Under the pieces are notes generated by a model. That model had not been told where the DNA came from and did not search any database. It saw nothing but the letters and a program-made list of their open reading frames with translations. A DNA stretch of 64,000 nucleotides from Solibacillus sp. FSL K6-1523 (GTDB lineage: Bacteria; Bacillota; Bacilli; Bacillales_A; Planococcaceae): positions 3,584,001 to 3,648,000 of the forward strand of contig NZ_JBBOSU010000001.1 in the NCBI RefSeq assembly GCF_038005225.1. The letters run 5' to 3'. Positions 43,075 through 53,489 of the stretch are shown here, in pieces. Made by a program: the position numbers and the translations under genes. Within the stretch, counting starts at the first letter, position 1, and every line of letters starts with the position of its first letter.

Positions 43075-44651
43075 TGTTGTTTCTCCCCTTTCAATTTGTG
43101 CAAGTCGTACATAATGGATGATTGTTTTCCAAAGTATGTACTTAGTTTTTCGTACATATCAAATAATTCATTGTAAGTTTGTTCGTTTTCTTTATTTGGT
43201 TTGTAGGTGATGTACTCTTTGGATGCCATTTGGTTGATTGCTTCTGGGAATGAGTTGTAGGCATTTGCTGCAACCGCTCCAAGTATTGCTGCTCCAAGTG
43301 CTGGTGCTTGGTCGTTCTCTATAACGGTAATTTCCTTTTGCAAAATATCTGCGTAAATTTGCATAAGTAACGTATTTTTCTTTGGGATTCCTCCCGTTGC
43401 CACTACTTTGTTTACCTTAATGTCGTTGTTTTCGAAAAGCTCGATAATGACACGCGTTCCAAAAGCAGTTGCTTCCAATAAAGCTCGGTAAATTTCATAC
43501 GGTTGTGTAGAAAGCTTTTCCCCTATTAAGAGTCCAGAAAGAGTTGCGTCTACATAAGGCGTTCTGCAGCCGTTATGCCAATCGAGTGCTATAAGTCCGC
43601 TTTCTCCTGGTTTAAGTAGCCGCGCTTGTTCTGTTAACGTTTGAAAATCTGCGTTATATTTTTTTATGAAGTGTGCAAATAAATCACCAACAGCCGCTTG
43701 CCCTGCTTCGTACGCGTAAAATCCTGGTAGGATACCGTCTTCTACTACGCCACTAATTCCAGGGACGAGTACTTCTTTGTCACTTAGAAGTAAATGACAA
43801 GATGAAGTACCCATTACAATCACAAGTGTTCCGGGTTCACTTACTCCTGCCCCGGGCAATGCTGCATGTGCATCAATAATTCCAACTGCTACTGGTGTTC
43901 CTTCGCGTAGCCCTGTAAGTTCGCTCATTTTTTTAGACAAGGTACCTGCCTTTGTACCTGTTGATTTCACTTCTCCTGCAAGCTTTGTATTGTATATATT
44001 GTCGAGTGCAGGATGGATCTTTTTTAATGTTTCATTTGCAATATAACCTGTTTCTTTATGCCATGTTCCTTTGTAGCCAGCGGAACAGCTATTGCGTGTA
44101 AGTGTGTTCGTTAGCTTGGAAACGACCCAATCTCCCGCTTCTAGGAAAAATGCGGTTTCTTCAAAAAGTGCTGGATCGTCGTTTGCTATTTCCATTATTT
44201 TAGGGAGCATCCATTCAGATGAAATGATGCCCCCGTATCGTTGAATCCATTTTTCGTTTTGTACTATTTTCGTTAGTTGCTTCGCTTCGTCCTCTGCTTC
44301 ATGGTGCTTCCACAATTTCACATAGGCATGCGAGTTGTCTTTATGCTGCTGTAATTCACATAGCGGTATTAACTTTTCATTCACAGGTAAGATTGTACAC
44401 GATGTGAAATCTAAGCCGATTCCGATTACATCAGTTGGATCGATGTTTTTGAGTACTTCTGGAATCGATTTTGCAAGTACATCTAGATAATCTTGCGGCA
44501 CTTGAAGTGCGGATTCTTTTCCTTCTTTCCCAGTAATGACGCCATGGGGGTATGGCGTCACACTAGTTGCGACAATATCGCCGTTTTCGATGTTTACTAA
44601 AATAACACGACCTGATTCAGTTCCATAATCAATACCGATTGCGTATTTCAT
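43071..44651 (-). CDS. FGGY-family ribulokinase-like kinase (AraB-like)
   Basis: About 526 residues. N-terminal IGIDYGTESGRVILVN and C-terminal ATGGIPKKNTLLMQIYADIL are the FGGY ATP-binding parts. The middle (QRYGGIISSEWMLPKIMEIA; SAGYKGTWHKE; MGTSSCHLLLSDKE) resembles AraB ribulokinases more than RhaB or FucK. The frame is open to 44819, but the ATG at 44651 follows TAAGGAGG. Fucose isomerase also turns D-arabinose into D-ribulose, so this kinase may serve a D-arabinose branch rather than fuculose. It is the second kinase of the operon. Confidence 0.82.
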   Translation of the reverse strand: MKYAIGIDYGTESGRVILVNIENGDIVATSVTPYPHGVITGKEGKESALQVPQDYLDVLAKSIPEVLKNIDPTDVIGIGLDFTSCTILPVNEKLIPLCELQQHKDNSHAYVKLWKHHEAEDEAKQLTKIVQNEKWIQRYGGIISSEWMLPKIMEIANDDPALFEETAFFLEAGDWVVSKLTNTLTRNSCSAGYKGTWHKETGYIANETLKKIHPALDNIYNTKLAGEVKSTGTKAGTLSKKMSELTGLREGTPVAVGIIDAHAALPGAGVSEPGTLVIVMGTSSCHLLLSDKEVLVPGISGVVEDGILPGFYAYEAGQAAVGDLFAHFIKKYNADFQTLTEQARLLKPGESGLIALDWHNGCRTPYVDATLSGLLIGEKLSTQPYEIYRALLEATAFGTRVIIELFENNDIKVNKVVATGGIPKKNTLLMQIYADILQKEITVIENDQAPALGAAILGAVAANAYNSFPEAINQMASKEYITYKPNKENEQTYNELFDMYEKLSTYFGKQSSIMYDLHKLKGEKQQ

Positions 44652-44664
44652 GAAAGTTACCTCC

Positions 44665-46449
44665 TTATTTATAAAGAGGACCGAAATTTTGACATGCACG
44701 GAAGTCCGCTGCTTCGCTTTGATCTGTTCCAAACATGTTCCAAGCACTCGGTCTGAAAATGCTCGATGCTTCGATGTTATGCATGTTAACAGGAATTCGC
44801 AAAATGGAAGCAAGTGCAATCAAGTCTGCACCGATATGTCCGTAGCTCGCGACGCAGTGGTTTGCACCCCAGTTATTCATAACAGAATAGACATCTGTGA
44901 ATGCACCTTCGCCCGTTAAGTTCGGTACAAACCAAGTTGTTGGCCATGTTGGATCTGTACGAAGATCGAGTGTATCGTGCATATCGTCTTCCAGTTCTAT
45001 TGTATGACCTTCTGCAATTTGTAGCACTGGTCCTAAGCCTTTTACATAATTGAGACGCGCGATTGTGACAGGCATATCTCCCTTAGTTGTAAAGTCTGTC
45101 GAGTAGCCACCACCTCTAAAATATTCGGTCGACGCCGGACGCCACTGTACATTTTCAAGTGTTTCTTTCACTTCTTCGTCTGTAATTTCCCAAAATGGTT
45201 TAATCGCTGGTTTGCCATCGATTTTTTGGCGACCTGTTCCATCCAGTGCAGCCGAGCCAGAGTTAATCAGATGAATAAAGCCATTTTCCGCTCTGCCAGT
45301 TAGTTTTTTACCTGTTACGCGTTCTACTGCTTCTGGACTCCAGTATGTGCGAACGTCTGCGAAGATTTGTGCAGTGTTCGTTAGCAAGTGACCCATTGCC
45401 ATTGTGACGCCGTTTAAGCTATCATTTTCCGTTGCCAGTAAATACGGTGCACGTTTACCGTTCCAATCAAATGATGAGTTCAAAATTGTTTCCATAAAGT
45501 CTCCATTCGGGAAGTAATCCGTCCATTGACGCTGCCCTTGGAATCCAGCAATAATAGCGTTGCGCCCGTTTGATTCTTCTTCAAAGCCCATTTCTTTCAG
45601 CTTTTCATTGCCAATCATTAAGTCTCTTGAAATGAGGGCCATTTTAATCGAACGTTCCCAGTCACTTTGTTTTTCTTCATCGGTACGTTTGAATTCTTCT
45701 TTATTATTATCTTCACCGCGAATTAAATTTTCGTTCGCCCATTGAAGCGCTTTTTCGTATTCTTCAGTATCGTAAATTTCAAGCTCCATACGGCGGATCA
45801 ATTCACTCGAATCAATGTATTCATTGCGCATTCCAAGGTACTCTTGGAAAAAATCATCCTTTACGATACTTCCCGCAATCCCCATCGAAACCGAACCAAT
45901 TGACAGATAGGATTTTCCTTTTAACATGGCAGCAGCGAGTCCTGCTTTCGCAAAGCGTAGAAGTTTTTCTTGAATGTCATTTGGAATGTTTGGATCACCA
46001 GCATCTTGCACATCATGCCCGTAAATCCCGAAGGCAGGAAGTCCTTTTTGGTTATAGCCTGCTAGTACAGCAGCAAGATAAACTGCACCTGGACGCTCTG
46101 TTCCATTGAAGCCCCATACTGCTTTTGGTAAATGTGGGTCCATATCCATCGTTTCACTTCCGTAGCACCAGCAAGGGGTAACGGTAATGGAAACGCCGAC
46201 TCCTTCTTTTTTAAACTTTTCTGCGGCTTGTGCGGCTTCCCTTACTCCACCGATACATGTGTCAGCAATTACACATTCTACTGGTTCGCCGTTATAATAT
46301 TTTAGATTTTCAGATAAAAACTTTGCCACGTTTTTTGCCATATTCATCGTAGTATCTTCAAGTGATTCACGTACTCCATTGCGACGACCATCTATCGTTG
46401 GGCGAATTCCTATTTTTGGTAGTGTTCCAATATAACGTTCTTTTGACAT
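44665..46449 (-). CDS. fucI: L-fucose isomerase
   Basis: About 594 residues, the usual length for FucI. It begins [20 protein letters not shown] and carries typical blocks ([73 protein letters not shown]). It interconverts L-fucose and L-fuculose with a metal ion, and the family also uses D-arabinose. The frame extends upstream to 46509 into the preceding kinase gene, but the ATG at 46449 follows GGAGGGG. It lies 13-15 bases from both neighbouring kinases, so the three genes are co-transcribed. Confidence 0.93.
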   Translation of the reverse strand: MSKERYIGTLPKIGIRPTIDGRRNGVRESLEDTTMNMAKNVAKFLSENLKYYNGEPVECVIADTCIGGVREAAQAAEKFKKEGVGVSITVTPCWCYGSETMDMDPHLPKAVWGFNGTERPGAVYLAAVLAGYNQKGLPAFGIYGHDVQDAGDPNIPNDIQEKLLRFAKAGLAAAMLKGKSYLSIGSVSMGIAGSIVKDDFFQEYLGMRNEYIDSSELIRRMELEIYDTEEYEKALQWANENLIRGEDNNKEEFKRTDEEKQSDWERSIKMALISRDLMIGNEKLKEMGFEEESNGRNAIIAGFQGQRQWTDYFPNGDFMETILNSSFDWNGKRAPYLLATENDSLNGVTMAMGHLLTNTAQIFADVRTYWSPEAVERVTGKKLTGRAENGFIHLINSGSAALDGTGRQKIDGKPAIKPFWEITDEEVKETLENVQWRPASTEYFRGGGYSTDFTTKGDMPVTIARLNYVKGLGPVLQIAEGHTIELEDDMHDTLDLRTDPTWPTTWFVPNLTGEGAFTDVYSVMNNWGANHCVASYGHIGADLIALASILRIPVNMHNIEASSIFRPSAWNMFGTDQSEAADFRACQNFGPLYK

Positions 46450-46463
46450 ATTTGTCCCCTCCA

Positions 46464-47900
46464 TCAGGTATGTAGTAGTTTTTGAAATTCTTTCGTTGCT
46501 GCTTGCCATTCACTTGTTTGTTGCGGCTCATATTCCTTCATTCTGAAAGAGTCCGCGACAAGTTGACGACCTTCTTCAATCGTATGAATTTCTCCAAGTG
46601 CACGGAGCTGAGAAAGTCCGTTGCCAATAGAGCTCACTTCTGGCGGTCCAGTGAAAACTATTTTCCCCGTTGCATTCGCGATAAATTGGCATAGTTTTGC
46701 ATTTTGCGTTCCTCCACCACCGATATAAATTTCTGATGCGTTGGAGTTCGTAATTTTTTCGATTTGGTTGATCGTGTGTGCATATTTTAGTGCCAAACTT
46801 TCGATGAAGCAGCGAATTTGCGCTCCAGGTGTTTCGGGTGCTTGTTGATTTGTTTTGCTGCAATAGTTTTTGATCGCTTCAGTCATCGACGTTGGGTTAA
46901 AAAATGCTGCGTCATCTGGGTCGATGAATGTTTGAAACGGTTTTGCTTTTGTGATTTCGTGAATTTCTTGATCATATGTGAAGTGGATTCCTTGTTGCTT
47001 CCACTCTTCTCTCAACTTTTGTAAAATCCAAAATCCCATTGCGTTTTTTTGGAATCGATAGTGCCCTTCGCTCGTTCCTTCGTTTGTAAAACCTTCTTGA
47101 AACGCTTCTCTTGTTATTATTGAAGTTTTCACTTCTTTTCCGATAAGCCCCCATGTGCCAATGCTCATGAAAATAGAGTTGGCTTTTTGGATCGGGAGCG
47201 CCGACAATGCGCATGCTGTATCATGTCCTGGTACGAGTGCCATTTTGATGTTTTTATTCGCTATTAAATTACCGACAACTTGGTGCGGCATTTCAATAGA
47301 TGCAAATGGTAGTGTTTTATTGAAAAAAGTGTTTTGAATTTGTTCGTCCCATTGCTTGTTTGCATTTACGAGCTGTGATGTGGATGAAATCGTAAATTCG
47401 TTCATTGCAACACCTGATAATGCATGCATGAGTAAGTTTGGCGTCATTAATATTTGTGCTGTTTTTTCTAGATAATGCGGGTAGTGGCTCTGGATTGCTA
47501 GTAGCTGAAATAATGTATTGATGGCGGATATTTCATTGCCCGTTTGCCTGAATAATTCATAGGCCGGAATACTGTTTGTTGCTTGCTGAACATGCGGCTC
47601 CGTATACGTATCTCGGTATGAAAAGGGTTTGGAAACGAGTGCACCATTTTGCCCGAGCAACCCGAAATCTACGCCCCATGTATCGATACCTAAAGATTCT
47701 GCTTGAAAGTCGACTTTGTTTATGCCAATGTTCAATTCACGAATCAGGTGCTCATAATCCCAAAAATAATGCCCATTTTCATAAACTGGCTTGTTTGTAA
47801 AACGATGAATTTCAGTCATTTCAAGCTTTTCCCCATCGAACCCTTGGGCAACGAGTCGACCACTGGAAGCACCTAAATCATAGGCAAGAACCGTTTTCAT
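46464..47900 (-). CDS. Rhamnulokinase-like sugar kinase, probable L-fuculokinase
   Basis: 478 residues, FGGY family. [59 protein letters not shown] and [20 protein letters not shown] follow the RhaB pattern. There is no rhamnose isomerase gene in the locus, while fucose isomerase, mutarotase and fuculose aldolase are present. It therefore probably phosphorylates L-fuculose to L-fuculose-1-phosphate (inference). GTAGGAGG lies before the ATG and it follows fucA by 12 bases. Rhamnulokinase activity cannot be excluded. Confidence 0.85.
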   Translation of the reverse strand: MKTVLAYDLGASSGRLVAQGFDGEKLEMTEIHRFTNKPVYENGHYFWDYEHLIRELNIGINKVDFQAESLGIDTWGVDFGLLGQNGALVSKPFSYRDTYTEPHVQQATNSIPAYELFRQTGNEISAINTLFQLLAIQSHYPHYLEKTAQILMTPNLLMHALSGVAMNEFTISSTSQLVNANKQWDEQIQNTFFNKTLPFASIEMPHQVVGNLIANKNIKMALVPGHDTACALSALPIQKANSIFMSIGTWGLIGKEVKTSIITREAFQEGFTNEGTSEGHYRFQKNAMGFWILQKLREEWKQQGIHFTYDQEIHEITKAKPFQTFIDPDDAAFFNPTSMTEAIKNYCSKTNQQAPETPGAQIRCFIESLALKYAHTINQIEKITNSNASEIYIGGGGTQNAKLCQFIANATGKIVFTGPPEVSSIGNGLSQLRALGEIHTIEEGRQLVADSFRMKEYEPQQTSEWQAATKEFQKLLHT

Positions 47901-47912
47901 AAAGTTAGCCTC

Positions 47913-48557
47913 CTACTCTTTAAGCAATTTAGAGCGATATCTTTCCGCTGAAAGGTTTCGTAGCTCCACACATTCTTCGTCCGTTAAAACTCTTGGTCCT
48001 CCAAAAATGCTACTAATCGTATACACTTTTGCAGATTCTTCAGTTAGTTGCATGAAGAAATATGCTTCTTTCATCGTTTTTCCTAACGTCAAAACGCCGT
48101 GATTACGCATGATCATTACTTCGTGCTTTCCAACAAGTTCCGCCACTTTCTCCGCAAGAACATTTGTCGTTGGTATAACATAATCGATATACCCAACACT
48201 TTTCACCATCGCCGGAAAGTCTGGAAATAAAGCAGGGATATCTTTTCCTGCAGAAGAAACACCGACTGAATAGGTAGGGTGTGCATGAAGCACTGCTTGA
48301 ATTTCATCACTTTTTCGGAAACATTCCAAATGCATGAGAACTTCGGATGATGGGCGTAAATCTCCTGCTACTTCCCCAGTTGTAATATTCACCTTAACCC
48401 ATTGATGCGGTTCAATTTCCTTCAAGTCAAAGCCACTTGGAGAAATATACATATCGTCTCCATCGCGCATACTTAAATTTCCACCTGCTCCTACAACTAG
48501 TCCTTGATCTACAAGTTTATGAGCATATTTCGTTAGTTCTTCAATGACTTTAGACAT
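47913..48557 (-). CDS. fucA: L-fuculose-1-phosphate aldolase
   Basis: 214 residues, the standard size of FucA-type class II aldolases. GGNLSMRDGDDMYISPSGFD binds phosphate, AVLHAHPTYSVGVS and MIMRNHGVLTLGK supply the zinc histidines. It cleaves fuculose-1-phosphate to DHAP and L-lactaldehyde. GGGAG precedes the ATG. It lies between the oxidoreductase and the kinase in the operon. The locus holds a second aldolase (41035-43074). Confidence 0.88.
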   Translation of the reverse strand: MSKVIEELTKYAHKLVDQGLVVGAGGNLSMRDGDDMYISPSGFDLKEIEPHQWVKVNITTGEVAGDLRPSSEVLMHLECFRKSDEIQAVLHAHPTYSVGVSSAGKDIPALFPDFPAMVKSVGYIDYVIPTTNVLAEKVAELVGKHEVMIMRNHGVLTLGKTMKEAYFFMQLTEESAKVYTISSIFGGPRVLTDEECVELRNLSAERYRSKLLKE

Positions 48558-48572
48558 TTGGACACTCCCTTT

Positions 48573-49547
48573 CTAATGCAGTAATCGATTAATTTTTTCG
48601 AGTTCTATCACTTGTTGCAGCATTTGTGCCGCTGTGTAATTTAAAGGTAATTCGTTATTTTGGATAGCTAATTGAAATGCTTTTATTTGCTCTACGTATG
48701 CATTTGCAGCTAGTTCGGTAATGAAATACGTTTCGTTGTTTGATTCGTATTGAATGATTCCTTCGTGACCATTTAAGTCAGAGCGGAATGCAAATGGTAG
48801 CTGCATCGTACCTTTTGTCCCGATAATATCGACCGTATTTGTCATCGGAGCGTAAAAACTAGCATCGACTTGAGCAAGAATGCCCGATGGATAATTGAGC
48901 TGTACTGTAACATGTGTATCAACTTGCTTGTCAGATTTACCGGCCAATGCTTGGACATTTACCGGACTTTCTTCTATTAAGTAGTGAATTGCATTTAACG
49001 GATAACAGCCGATATCATTGAATACCCCTCCGCCGAGATTTGGATTCAGACGGATATCATTGTCCCAGTCTTCTATTGTGAAATGGAATCTGGAACGGAT
49101 TGTTAGTACGTCACCGATTACTCCTTGCTTTAGAAGCTCTTTTGCTTTTGCCATTTGTGGGTGAAAACGGTACATGAATGCTTCCATTAGAATGACACCG
49201 TGTTTGTCGCTTTCACTTTGAAGCTCCCTGAGATCACTTGCCTGTAGAACAATTGGCTTTTCACAAAGCACATGTTTTTTTGCTTGGATAGCTGCAAGTG
49301 CCCATTTTTTGTGATGCGTGTTCGGAAGTGCTATGTACACTGCATCAACTTCTGGCGATTCGATTAATGCTTCGTATGAGTTGTATACGTTTGGGATATT
49401 GAAGTTGATTGCGAATTGCTGCGCCTTTTCTTCACTTCGACTTGCAATTGCTATGATTTCTGCTTCGTTTGTTTGTTGGATTGCTGGAATAACTTGTTGT
49501 TTAGCAATATTAGCTGCACCGATAATACCCCATCGCAGTTTTTTCAT
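48573..49547 (-). CDS. Gfo/Idh/MocA-family oxidoreductase
   Basis: About 324 residues. The N-terminal Rossmann fold reads RWGIIGAANIAKQQVIPAIQ, with the family signature CEKPIV (HVLCEKPIVLQ) and a C-terminal substrate domain (GGGVFNDIGCYPLNAIHYLI). It would oxidise or reduce a sugar or cyclic polyol with NAD(P). A TTG three codons upstream is in frame, but the ATG at 49547 has a better spaced AAGGGGG. Position inside the fucose operon suggests a side path, for instance processing a related sugar. It is the first gene after the structured repeat. Confidence 0.85.
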   Translation of the reverse strand: MKKLRWGIIGAANIAKQQVIPAIQQTNEAEIIAIASRSEEKAQQFAINFNIPNVYNSYEALIESPEVDAVYIALPNTHHKKWALAAIQAKKHVLCEKPIVLQASDLRELQSESDKHGVILMEAFMYRFHPQMAKAKELLKQGVIGDVLTIRSRFHFTIEDWDNDIRLNPNLGGGVFNDIGCYPLNAIHYLIEESPVNVQALAGKSDKQVDTHVTVQLNYPSGILAQVDASFYAPMTNTVDIIGTKGTMQLPFAFRSDLNGHEGIIQYESNNETYFITELAANAYVEQIKAFQLAIQNNELPLNYTAAQMLQQVIELEKINRLLH

Positions 49548-49611
49548 TGAAGGCAAGCCCCCTTGTTTTTAACGTTTAATTCAAGCTAATGGTATTTGGA
49601 GCTTCCATAAT

Positions 49612-49743
49612 CAATTACGCCTCGGCGTAATTGCGTCCAGATTTTTTCGAGCTTGCTCGAAAAACTTCCCTTAAAAATCTGTGACATCCGCCGGGGCTTA
49701 ACTTGATTCAGTCGGGGTTTGAACCCCGACTGAATCAAGTTAA
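49612..49743. repeat. Multi-hairpin repeat element, copy C (132 bp)
   Basis: Same family as copies A and B but lacking the two inner hairpins. The end part is reduced to one 46-bp palindrome with 22-base arms (49698-49743; centre GTTTGAAC). The CAATTACGCC/GGCGTAATTG palindrome and the CGAGC/GCTCG stem are kept. It lies between the binding-protein gene and the catabolic genes of the fucose operon, 36 bases after the binding-protein stop. Confidence 0.9.
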
Positions 49744-49778
49744 AGTTTAGGAGCCGACCATAGCCAGCCCCCATTTTT

Positions 49779-50762
49779 TTATTCGTAAATTGCTGATTTG
49801 ATGTCCGCATCATCTAGATTGTCTTTGTCGTACCAGTAGAAGCCTGTGTCGATTGTTGTTTCTACTTCTTTACCGTTCATCGCTTCAACTGCAGCTTTCA
49901 CTGTTTCATAGCCAATACCTGCTGGGTTTTGTGTTACTGCTCCAGCCATTAAACCGTCTTTAATCGCATCAATTTGTTGTTTACCAGAGTCAAAGCCTAC
50001 AACAACGAGGTCCCCTGATTTGTTTAGCTCTTGTACAGCATTTACTACACCGATTGCTGACCCTTCATTCGAACCGAAAATTCCTTTAAGGTCGCTATGA
50101 GCAGACATAATTGCTTTTGCCAAGTCAGTCGATTTTAAGTGATCTCCACCGCCGTATTGAATATCAACAATTTCGATATTTGGGTATTTCGATTCGATTT
50201 GCTCTTTGAATCCATCACGACGTTGTACGCCCGTTACAGAAGTTTGGTCATGCACGATCATCGCAATTTTTCCTTCTTCGCCGATGAACTCAGCCATTTT
50301 ATCTGCTGCAAGTGCTGCTGCAGCTTTGTTATCTGTAGATGCAGTTGCTAGTGGAATTTCACTGTCTACACCTGAGTCAAATGCGATGACTGGAATATTT
50401 TTTTCTTTCATTTCTTCCAATAATGGAGTTGCTGCTTGTGAATCAAGTGCCGCAAAGCCGATTGCGTCTGGCTTTTTGTCGAGTGCCGCGCGAAGCATTT
50501 CAATTTGTTTATCAACTTGTGATTCTGTTTCAGGTCCTTCAAATGTAATTTTCACGTCAAATTCATCTGCCGCTTTTTCTGCCCCTTGCTTAACCGACTG
50601 CCAGAACTGATGTTGGAATCCTTTCGAAACAATGGCTACATAAGGTTGTTTTTCTCCGCCGTCTGAGCTGTTACTTTCAGTTCCTGCATCATCTGAATTA
50701 CATGCACCTAAAATCATCGACACAGCTAGCATACTTCCTAAAAACCAAGATCTTTTCTTCAT
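49779..50762 (-). CDS. Sugar ABC transporter substrate-binding lipoprotein (RbsB-like)
   Basis: 327 residues. Signal peptide with lipobox ILGAC, then the two-lobed periplasmic-binding type 1 fold (YVAIVSKGFQHQFWQSVKQG; GFAALDSQAATPLLEEMKEK; IAMIVHDQTSVTGVQRRDGF; GDLVVVGFDSGKQQIDAIKD). It resembles ribose/galactose-type receptors. Given the operon it probably binds L-fucose or a related deoxysugar. GGGGAG precedes the ATG. It follows the permease and is followed by repeat copy C. Confidence 0.88.
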   Translation of the reverse strand: MKKRSWFLGSMLAVSMILGACNSDDAGTESNSSDGGEKQPYVAIVSKGFQHQFWQSVKQGAEKAADEFDVKITFEGPETESQVDKQIEMLRAALDKKPDAIGFAALDSQAATPLLEEMKEKNIPVIAFDSGVDSEIPLATASTDNKAAAALAADKMAEFIGEEGKIAMIVHDQTSVTGVQRRDGFKEQIESKYPNIEIVDIQYGGGDHLKSTDLAKAIMSAHSDLKGIFGSNEGSAIGVVNAVQELNKSGDLVVVGFDSGKQQIDAIKDGLMAGAVTQNPAGIGYETVKAAVEAMNGKEVETTIDTGFYWYDKDNLDDADIKSAIYE

Positions 50763-50817
50763 TTATTTCTCCCCATTCCTATTATTTTTACATTTGAAGT
50801 CACTTGGACTAAAAACC

Positions 50818-50850
50818 ATTAATCAATTACACCCCAGCTGAATCAAATTA
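50818..50850. repeat. Relic of the multi-hairpin repeat element
   Basis: CAATTAC is joined directly to CCCCAGCTGAATCAAATTA: the two ends of the element without its middle. It overlaps the permease stop codon. It looks like a copy reduced by deletion. Confidence 0.55.
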
Positions 50851-51840
50851 TTCTTTACGTCTTCTAAGAATATCCATATACACTGCTAGAATGATAACTA
50901 AGCCGACAACGACCGTTTGCCATTCTTGCGGAATTGACATAATGCGCAGTCCATTTGTTAGAACACTCATAATTAATGCCCCAATTACCGTTCCAACAAT
51001 TGTTCCTTTACCACCACTTAGAGAAGTACCACCAATTACTACTGCAGCAATCGCTTCTAATTCATATCCTTGACCGAGTGCTGGTTGTGCCGAGTTCAAG
51101 CGTGATGCCATAATAACTCCGGCAATTCCTGTGAAAGCCCCAGCTAATGAATAAATGGACACTTTCCAGAAGTCGACGTTTACCCCTGATAACTTTGTCG
51201 CTTCCTCGTTACTTCCGATCGCAAAATTATAACGTCCTAAAATTGTCTTCGAAAGAATGATTGCCCCAATAATGGCAGAGATAAAGAATATAAGAACCGC
51301 ATTCGGAATGTTAACGCCTGGAATAATCGAGCCAAGTGCGATTTTCGTAAAAATTTTATGATCCGTGAAATAAATTGGAGCCGCTCCTGAAATGACAAGC
51401 GCTAACCCTTTTGCAATCATCATCATTGCCAACGTTGCAATGAATGGTGGGATTTTCAGCTTCGTGATGGCGATACCACAAAGGAATCCACAAAACGCAC
51501 CCGTTGCAATACCTGCTAATATCCCAACGAAAATCGGAAGCCCCGCATTTACGATTACAACCCCAGTAATTACGGACGATAGTGTCATTACTGTACCTAC
51601 CGATAAGTCAATTCCGCTTGTGATAATAACAAATGTAGCGCCCAGTGCTAAAATACCAATGACTGCCGTGGATAATAAAATCCCAATGATGTTGCTCCAT
51701 TGTAGAAAGCTACTCGATGCAAAGGAGAAAAATACAACTAAGGCAATTAAACTCCCGAAAGCAAGTGTTTGCTGAATTGCATTAGGCGGTATAATCTTTT
51801 TCTTCTCTTGTTTTTTTTCAATTACTGATTCGATATTCAC
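50848..51840 (-). CDS. Sugar ABC transporter permease (RbsC-like)
   Basis: 330 residues with about ten membrane segments and the RbsC/BPD type 2 motifs (ITSGIDLSVGTVMTLSSVIT; GRYNFAIGSNEEATKLSGVN; AIAAVVIGGTSLSGGKGTIV). The start is a GTG after GGGGTGAAG. It lies 18 bases after the ATPase gene. One permease gene with one double ATPase is the ribose-importer layout, so a homodimeric channel is expected. Confidence 0.9.
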   Translation of the reverse strand: MNIESVIEKKQEKKKIIPPNAIQQTLAFGSLIALVVFFSFASSSFLQWSNIIGILLSTAVIGILALGATFVIITSGIDLSVGTVMTLSSVITGVVIVNAGLPIFVGILAGIATGAFCGFLCGIAITKLKIPPFIATLAMMMIAKGLALVISGAAPIYFTDHKIFTKIALGSIIPGVNIPNAVLIFFISAIIGAIILSKTILGRYNFAIGSNEEATKLSGVNVDFWKVSIYSLAGAFTGIAGVIMASRLNSAQPALGQGYELEAIAAVVIGGTSLSGGKGTIVGTVIGALIMSVLTNGLRIMSIPQEWQTVVVGLVIILAVYMDILRRRKE

Positions 51841-51857
51841 TCACTTCACCCCTATTC

Positions 51858-53354
51858 TTAGTGGAGCTGTGTTGCATACTCCATTATTTTCTCTTGTGTT
51901 GCTTCCTCAGATGAAAGCACTCCGGTAATTTTCCCTTCTGCCATGACAACAATTCGGTGACTCATTCGCAGTATTTCAGGTAGCTCCGATGAAATCATAA
52001 TGATTGATTTGCCACTTGCCGCAAGTTCGTCGAGTAGTTTGTAAATTTCCCCTTTTGCTCCTACATCAATTCCCCTCGTAGGTTCGTCGAATATGAGGAT
52101 GTCACAATCTCGTTGCAGCCATTTTGCGATAACGACTTTTTGCTGGTTTCCTCCAGAGAGAAGTCGTATTTGTTGGTCAACGGATGGTGTTTTGATTTTT
52201 AGTTGTTCAACATATTTGGCGGCAATTTTTTTGATTTTGGAATCGCTTACAAATAGCGCCTTAGATTGATAGTCTTTAATCGTTGAAAGGGCAATGTTCG
52301 ATTTGACATCCATGCTCACGAGTAAACCAAACTGCTTTCGGTCTTCTGATAAGTAACCGATCCCATGTTTTACTGCCGCTGCCGGAGATTTTATTTTCAC
52401 TTCATTGCCGTGAAGATTGATTGTTCCAGTTGTTGCTGGGTCTGCCCCGAATAATACTCTCGCAACTTCTGTACGCCCCGCTCCCATTAAACCGGCAAAT
52501 CCAAGTATTTCTCCTTTTTTCAATTCGAATGAAACATCTTTTAATAATGCTTTTGTTGAAATGTTGTTCATCTGAAGGACCGTTTCTTTTTCGCCCGCTG
52601 CGATGTTCGGCTTCGATTCTATGTACACATGTCTGCCGACCATAAGTTGAATTACTTTGCTCATTTCTGTTTCAGCAGTTATCAGTGTGTCAATATATGT
52701 CCCGTCTCGCATAATGGTAATTCGATCGGTAATTCTTTTGAGTTCATCCATTCTGTGAGAGATGTAGATGATCCCAACGCCTTTTTCTCTAAGGCTATTA
52801 ATAATTTCAAAGAGTGCTTCGATTTCTATTTCGGTTAGGGCTGTTGTTGGTTCGTCCATGATAAGTATTTTGGAATTGAAGGAAAGTGCTTTTGCTATTT
52901 CGACCATTTGCTGCTTCGCTACGGTTAAATTCTGCACTTTTGTCTTGGGGTCTAAGTCTATGTTGAGTTTTTCAAAAAGTTCTTTTGCTTGGTTGTTGAG
53001 TTTTTTGTCGTCTACAAGAAGGTTAAATGCTCCTTTTGGTTCCCTGCCTATGAAAATATTTTCAGCTACGGTAAGGTCCTTCATCAAGTTGAGCTCTTGG
53101 TGAATTATTGAAATGCCTAATTCTTGCGCTTGTTTCGGTGATGTAACGTTGATTTCGTTCCCTTCGAGTGTAATCATTCCTTCATCTTTTTGATAAATGC
53201 CGGTTAATATTTTCATAAGGGTGGATTTTCCGGCTCCATTTTCTCCTACTAATGCAAGCACTTCGCCGTGTCGTAAGTCTACTTGAACATCCGAAAGCGC
53301 TTTAACTCCTGGGAAAGACTTCGATATATGCTCCATTTTTAATAAAGGTTCCAC
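51858..53354 (-). CDS. Sugar ABC transporter double ATP-binding protein (RbsA-like)
   Basis: About 498 residues, two fused ABC domains. The first has Walker A GENGAGKSTLMKIL, signature-like LTVAKQQMVEIAKAL and Walker B ILIMDEPTTALTE. The second has the degenerate Walker A GLMGAGRTEVARVL, LSGGNQQKVVIAKWL and ILIFDEPTRGIDVGAKGEIY. This asymmetry is typical of RbsA/MglA/AraG. The frame starts with GTG codons at 53366 and 53354; the second is preferred because AGGTGG lies eight bases before it. A strong promoter with TATAAT is upstream. Confidence 0.9.
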   Translation of the reverse strand: MEPLLKMEHISKSFPGVKALSDVQVDLRHGEVLALVGENGAGKSTLMKILTGIYQKDEGMITLEGNEINVTSPKQAQELGISIIHQELNLMKDLTVAENIFIGREPKGAFNLLVDDKKLNNQAKELFEKLNIDLDPKTKVQNLTVAKQQMVEIAKALSFNSKILIMDEPTTALTEIEIEALFEIINSLREKGVGIIYISHRMDELKRITDRITIMRDGTYIDTLITAETEMSKVIQLMVGRHVYIESKPNIAAGEKETVLQMNNISTKALLKDVSFELKKGEILGFAGLMGAGRTEVARVLFGADPATTGTINLHGNEVKIKSPAAAVKHGIGYLSEDRKQFGLLVSMDVKSNIALSTIKDYQSKALFVSDSKIKKIAAKYVEQLKIKTPSVDQQIRLLSGGNQQKVVIAKWLQRDCDILIFDEPTRGIDVGAKGEIYKLLDELAASGKSIIMISSELPEILRMSHRIVVMAEGKITGVLSSEEATQEKIMEYATQLH

Positions 53355-53390
53355 TTTTCTTCCCACCTTTGTTGTTTTACTTTTGGTTTT

Positions 53391-53438
53391 CTGTATTTTT
53401 GTTGATTATAAAACAAGTATTTTTAAAAATCAATACAG
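53391..53438 (-). promoter_or_regulatory. Sigma-A promoter framed by an inverted repeat, before the ABC importer genes
   Basis: On the minus strand TTGATT (53433-53428) and TATAAT (53410-53405) are 17 bp apart, a near-consensus promoter. CTGTATT (53391-53397) and AATACAG (53432-53438) form a dyad that brackets it, a candidate operator for the DeoR regulator encoded just upstream. The AGAAAACCAAAA stretch after the promoter recurs in the leader of the mutarotase gene near 54725-54737. Confidence 0.65.
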
Positions 53439-53489
53439 TTTTCATATTTTTCTGAATATTAAATTCAATATATGATACGCAAATGTGCT

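Noticed and set aside
41035-47900. Reading the locus as an L-rhamnose operon because of RhaB-like and RhaEW-like genes
   Set aside because: No rhamnose isomerase or mutarotase; FucI, FucU and FucA are present instead. Rhamnose use remains a side option.
49586-49813. 75-codon minus-strand frame in the fucose operon
   Set aside because: It runs through repeat copy C and its hairpins; not a protein gene.
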